In this document: positions 5,323 through 8,681 of the stretch, in pieces
Layout: the number at the start of each line of letters is the position of its first letter
Position numbering within the stretch: position 1 is the stretch's first letter
Source of the DNA: Spirochaetes bacterium GWF1_49_6
Lineage (GTDB): Bacteria > Spirochaetota > Brevinematia > Brevinematales > GWF1-51-8
Assembly: GCA_001829395.1 (NCBI GenBank)
Contig: MIBD01000009.1
Coordinates: 7,953-16,633, forward strand
Length of the DNA stretch: 8,681 nt
Direction: 5' to 3'
Program-made: the position numbers and the translations under genes
Notes under the pieces: generated by a model
Databases searched by the model: none
What the model saw: the letters and a program-made list of their open reading frames with translations, nothing else
Told to the model about the DNA's origin: nothing

Positions 5323-7554
5323 ATGGCTGTTGATAAAAAAAAGACCCCCGCTTCAGCAGGAAAGAAACCCGCCGCCAAAAAAGCGGATACCGCGCCCGTG
5401 AAGAAAAAAGCTGCTCCGGCCGCTGTGAAACCCGCGGCTAAAACTGCTCCCAAAGCTAAACCGGCCGCCCCGAAGAAAGAATCCCCCAAATCGAGCGTGA
5501 AATCTCAAACGATAAAATCCGTACTCCCGAAGAAGGGGAAACCCGCGCCGTCTCCGAAGAAATCCGTTTCCAAGCCCGCGGAACCGTCCCCGAAGAAGCC
5601 TGAGCGCGCGAAACCCGACGCGAAGAAAGCCGATAACTCCCCGTCATGGATGACCGCATCGTCGGAGGATATCACCCAATATATGAACCCCGGCGCGCCG
5701 AAGAAGGACGAGGGCGACAAGAAAGACCGCAGGATGATTGTCATCTGGTACGCGGTTCTCCTTCTCGGACTCCTGCTCGGCACGGTTATGACTATTCTCA
5801 ACGCCGGCAATCCCGCGAACCCGTGGGGGAACGGCGGGATGACGAATATCATTAATATTAACGATACCAGTCAGAACGCGGAGGTGCAGAAGCTGCTCGC
5901 GCGCGCCGAGGAATATCTCCGTTACGAGGAATTCGACAGGGCGCTGGATTTGGTGGATACCGCCGAGGATATCGAACCGAATAATCCGAAGATCGATGAA
6001 CTCCGTAAGATGATTATAGAGAAAAAGAAGCTCAAGGACGCGCAGAAACAGAACCCGACGATAATAGTTCAAAATACGTCGCCCGTCGATACCGGTATCG
6101 ACACCGGGAAGAAACCGGTCGATACAGTGAAGAAGCCCGAACCGGTGGTCACACTCCCGACCGACGGGTTATCCCCGCAGGAGAAGGCGAAGCAGTTGAT
6201 CGTCAACGGTATCAAGTACCGCAAGGCGGGGTATTACGACAAGGCGGTCGATTCGTTCGAGGAAGCCAAGAAGCTCGACCCGAATAACGCGGACGCGTGG
6301 GCGGAGGAAGGGCTAGCCTATTACGATAAGGGCGACAAACAGAAGGCGATGGATCAGGCGCGTCAGGCGCTCGGCAAGGATCCCAACCATCCCACCGCGC
6401 ATTACACGCTCGGTAAGATATTTTTCGATGAGAAACTTTACGACGACGCCCGCAGCGAACTGAGCAAGTCGGTGCAGAGCAACCCCAATAACGCGGACGC
6501 GCATTTCATGCTCGGGGTGATCGCCTATCTCAAGGCGGATTACCAGACCGCGCGGAAGGAATTCACGGCTACGATCAATATAGACCCGAGTTTCAAGAAG
6601 GTCTATTACAATCTCGGTCTGACCTATTCCAAGCTGAGCGATAACAATAACGCGCTCAAGTATTTCGAGCAGTCGATCCAGAAAGACCCGGAGAACTACA
6701 AGCCCCTTCTGAATGTCGGCTACCTCTACTATGATAATAAACAGTACCAGAAAGCGGTAAATTTCCTCGAGAAAAGTATCGCTGTCAACCCGACCGCGAA
6801 GGCTTACCAGAAGCTCGGGAACGCGTATGAGGAAATGAAGAACTATAATAAAGCGCTGAAAGCATACGAAAAATCCTACAGCATGGACAGCGGGGATTTC
6901 CTCACCGCGTACAATTACGCCCGCATGCTCGCGAATTTCGGGAATCATGCGAGTGCGGTCAAGATGTACCAGCAGTCGATATCGCTCAAGAACGATTATG
7001 CCTCATCCCACATTAATCTGGGCAATAGTTACCTCGCACTGAAAGAATATACCGAAGCGGAGGCTTCTTACAACAAAGGACTTCAATTTAACACTAAAGA
7101 TTCCGATGCATATATAGGATTAGGCACTCTTTATCTGAAACGCGGCGATTATGACAAGGCGTTGAAGAATTTCAAGGAGGCGGTAGACCTGAACCCTTAT
7201 TCCAGTACGGGATATAAGGGGATGGGCGACGCTTATGTAAAGAGCGGGATTTACGACGATGCGGTCGGCGCGTACAAGAGCGCGCTCGATAAAGACCCGA
7301 CGGATATTGAGACGATGGTGGCGCTCGCGGATATCTTCTATAAGACGAAGAATTATCCCGACGCGATTAACTATTATGAGAAGTCGATCAAGTTATCCGG
7401 CGGTAAGAACGCGGACGCGTATTTCCGTCTCGGGGAATGCTATATTCTCCAGCAGAACAACGATCAGGCTAAAAAGGTATTTTCGGAACTGAAAACCAAG
7501 TTCCCGAAATATGAAAATATAGGAAAAGTGGATTCGTATCTATCGGGTCTGTGA
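5323..7554 (+). CDS. Large membrane TPR protein with lysine/alanine/proline-rich N-terminal tail
   Basis: A 743-residue protein in three parts. Residues 1-105 are a disordered tail dominated by Lys, Ala and Pro (KKPAAKK, PAAVKPAAK, SPKK motifs), similar in composition to bacterial histone H1-like tails. Residues about 138-159 (IVIWYAVLLLGLLLG) form a single membrane segment preceded by KKDRR. By the positive-inside rule the tail is cytoplasmic and the rest outside. One isolated TPR-like unit (188-221) is followed by a Thr/Pro/Val linker to about 282, then about 13 tandem TPRs from 290 to 730. NADA-type motifs at residues 322, 390 and 696 are spaced 68 and 374 residues from the first, exact multiples of 34, showing an array kept in register. 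No catalytic motif is visible. A scaffold role is inferred. It lies between an exported and a membrane-anchored TPR gene. Confidence 0.9.
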   Translation: MAVDKKKTPASAGKKPAAKKADTAPVKKKAAPAAVKPAAKTAPKAKPAAPKKESPKSSVKSQTIKSVLPKKGKPAPSPKKSVSKPAEPSPKKPERAKPDAKKADNSPSWMTASSEDITQYMNPGAPKKDEGDKKDRRMIVIWYAVLLLGLLLGTVMTILNAGNPANPWGNGGMTNIININDTSQNAEVQKLLARAEEYLRYEEFDRALDLVDTAEDIEPNNPKIDELRKMIIEKKKLKDAQKQNPTIIVQNTSPVDTGIDTGKKPVDTVKKPEPVVTLPTDGLSPQEKAKQLIVNGIKYRKAGYYDKAVDSFEEAKKLDPNNADAWAEEGLAYYDKGDKQKAMDQARQALGKDPNHPTAHYTLGKIFFDEKLYDDARSELSKSVQSNPNNADAHFMLGVIAYLKADYQTARKEFTATINIDPSFKKVYYNLGLTYSKLSDNNNALKYFEQSIQKDPENYKPLLNVGYLYYDNKQYQKAVNFLEKSIAVNPTAKAYQKLGNAYEEMKNYNKALKAYEKSYSMDSGDFLTAYNYARMLANFGNHASAVKMYQQSISLKNDYASSHINLGNSYLALKEYTEAEASYNKGLQFNTKDSDAYIGLGTLYLKRGDYDKALKNFKEAVDLNPYSSTGYKGMGDAYVKSGIYDDAVGAYKSALDKDPTDIETMVALADIFYKTKNYPDAINYYEKSIKLSGGKNADAYFRLGECYILQQNNDQAKKVFSELKTKFPKYENIGKVDSYLSGL
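6283..6501 (+). repeat. 15-bp coding repeat marking TPR units
   Basis: AATAACGCGGACGCG occurs at 6283-6297 and 6487-6501, 204 bp (two 34-codon units) apart. AACGCGGACGCG recurs at 7408-7419, 1122 bp (eleven units) from the matching bases of the first copy. The same codons at exact unit multiples point to internal duplication of repeat units. Confidence 0.7.
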
Positions 7555-7574
7555 GGCCCCGAATCTCATGAGTT

Positions 7575-7580
7575 AGGGAG
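7575..7580 (+). promoter_or_regulatory. Ribosome binding site of the third TPR gene
   Basis: AGGGAG lies 6 bases before the ATG at 7587. It chooses this start, which places a membrane anchor at the very N-terminus. Confidence 0.75.
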
Positions 7581-7586
7581 TTAGGA

Positions 7587-8681
7587 ATGGATATTATCAT
7601 ACTTGGCGGATTAATCTTAATAGCGGTCGGATTGGGATTATTTTATCTCATGCGCGCGCTGGTGAATCCGCATAAACTGGATAACATTAAAAAGCTCATG
7701 GAGGCGGGAAAGTATCAGGATGCCATCAACTCCCTGAATACGTTTCTGAAAAACGACGAGAGCAACCCGCTCGCGCACCTCTATCTCGCGGAAAGTTATT
7801 ACTATAGCGGGAACCTTGAAATGGGGCTGGTCGAATATAAGCAGGTGCTGTCGTCCGGCAAGTTCAATAAAAGCGCGACCGAAAAGGTCATCCGCAAACG
7901 ACTCGCGGATATCTATATGAAGTTCGGGCAGTTCGAAGAGGCGCAGAAGGAATATCTCCTGCTCATCAAGCTCGAGCCCCACAATTACGAATACCTTTAC
8001 AGTATCGGGAAAATATTCTACGACCGCGGAATGCGCGAGCAGGCTCTCGCCTACCTCGAACGTGTCCAGAAAATCACCCATAATCACGCTCCCAGCTTCT
8101 TCCTCTTGGGAATGATCTATTACGATATGAACCATCCCACCGAGGCTCTCAACGCGTTTATGAACTGTCTCAAACTCGAGCCCAAGAATTCCGAGTCCCA
8201 TTTCTATGTGGGGATGATTCTAAAGGCGATGGGGAATTTCGGGAAGGCTATCACCGAGTTCGACGAATCCGAGAAGGCGAAGGAAAGCCTCTTAAAGGTG
8301 AAGTCCATCTTCCAGAAGGGTTTATGCAAGCTCGAGATGGGCGATGTCGAGAACGCGATCGCGGACTTCGAACGCTCGCTGAAATATTCCACCGACGATA
8401 CCAATGTGATGATATCGATCCGTTATACGCTGGGTCTTGCATACGAAAAACAGCGCCGCCTTCTCGAAGCGGTCGAGCAATGGGAAAAAGTTTCGCAGAT
8501 GCGGCCTAATTTCAAGGATGTGCAGACGAAGCTCGGGCAGTACGAAGACCTCCGTATCGACGATAAACTGAAAGATTTGATGACCGCGACCCCTACGACC
8601 TACGAATATATCTGCCAGAAAGTGGTCGGCGGGCTGGGGTATGAAGTAATAGAAAGTTCGATGATGGGCGACGATACGGTG
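7587..8681 (+). CDS. Membrane-anchored TPR protein with the start of a further C-terminal domain (3' end outside window)
   Basis: The frame is open for 365 codons and runs off the window. It begins MDIIILGGLILIAVGLGLFYLMRAL, a membrane anchor at about 3-24 with an acidic residue before and Arg after. This predicts the N-terminus outside and the rest in the cytoplasm, the opposite of the preceding protein. About eight TPR-like units fill residues 30-310, for example LADIYMKFGQFEEAQKEYLLLIKLEP and FLLGMIYYDMNHPTEALNAFMNCLKLEP. After a linker, TYEYICQKVVGGLGYEVIESSMMGDDTV (from about residue 338) starts a new domain. This resembles the opening of Mrr/restriction-endonuclease-like domains (helix, then GYEV strand, then GD), but the catalytic residues would lie beyond the window. 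The gene starts 32 bp after the preceding stop and probably shares its transcript. Confidence 0.88.
   Translation, partial: MDIIILGGLILIAVGLGLFYLMRALVNPHKLDNIKKLMEAGKYQDAINSLNTFLKNDESNPLAHLYLAESYYYSGNLEMGLVEYKQVLSSGKFNKSATEKVIRKRLADIYMKFGQFEEAQKEYLLLIKLEPHNYEYLYSIGKIFYDRGMREQALAYLERVQKITHNHAPSFFLLGMIYYDMNHPTEALNAFMNCLKLEPKNSESHFYVGMILKAMGNFGKAITEFDESEKAKESLLKVKSIFQKGLCKLEMGDVENAIADFERSLKYSTDDTNVMISIRYTLGLAYEKQRRLLEAVEQWEKVSQMRPNFKDVQTKLGQYEDLRIDDKLKDLMTATPTTYEYICQKVVGGLGYEVIESSMMGDDTV

Noticed and set aside
6313..6948. 211-codon - strand frame opposite the large TPR gene
   Set aside because: It is rich in Val, Ile, Arg and Leu as expected from the complement of Asp/Tyr/Lys-rich TPR codons. 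The + strand protein fully explains the region.

Overview
The window reads as bacterial chromosome of roughly even base composition with strong Shine-Dalgarno sites and short intergenic gaps. A bacterial XPB-type helicase, an orphan PtsN-like EIIA protein and many membrane-attached TPR proteins together suggest a spirochaete or a related uncultivated lineage. This is an inference from gene content (about 0.5 confidence); there is no rRNA or other marker to settle it. All convincing genes lie on the + strand.

Region 1 (1-2555) is a helicase module. It holds the C-terminal 266 codons of an XPB/ERCC3-family DNA helicase, cut by the window edge just before the DEVH box. Eight bases later comes a 581-residue partner whose C-terminal third looks like the XPB/Ssl2 N-terminal-type domain (Helicase_C_3).

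Region 2 (2556-3774) is a two-gene unit with its own near-consensus promoter. It encodes a PTS EIIA type-2 (PtsN-like) regulator and, 3 bp downstream, a membrane-anchored GerMN-domain protein.

Region 3 (3775-4594) is about 820 bases without a credible gene but rich in structure. It contains a GC-rich hairpin with an 11-bp repeat, a two-part 18-bp inverted repeat with an overlapping alternative stem and T-run, a palindromic dispersed-repeat-like element, and a perfect 52-bp direct repeat 202 bp apart. A nested hairpin lies between the two 52-bp copies. Just after the second copy is a near-consensus promoter that would give the next operon a leader of about 220 nt.

Region 4 (4595-8681) is a probable operon of three TPR proteins with different predicted placements. 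The first is exported (signal peptide, four TPRs). The second is 743 residues with a lysine/alanine/proline-rich cytoplasmic tail, one membrane segment and about 13 TPRs predicted outside the membrane. The third, cut by the window end, has an N-terminal membrane anchor and about eight TPRs predicted inside the cell, and it begins a further C-terminal domain that may be nuclease-like. A scaffold spanning the inner membrane is a reasonable hypothesis, but no substrate can be read from the sequence.
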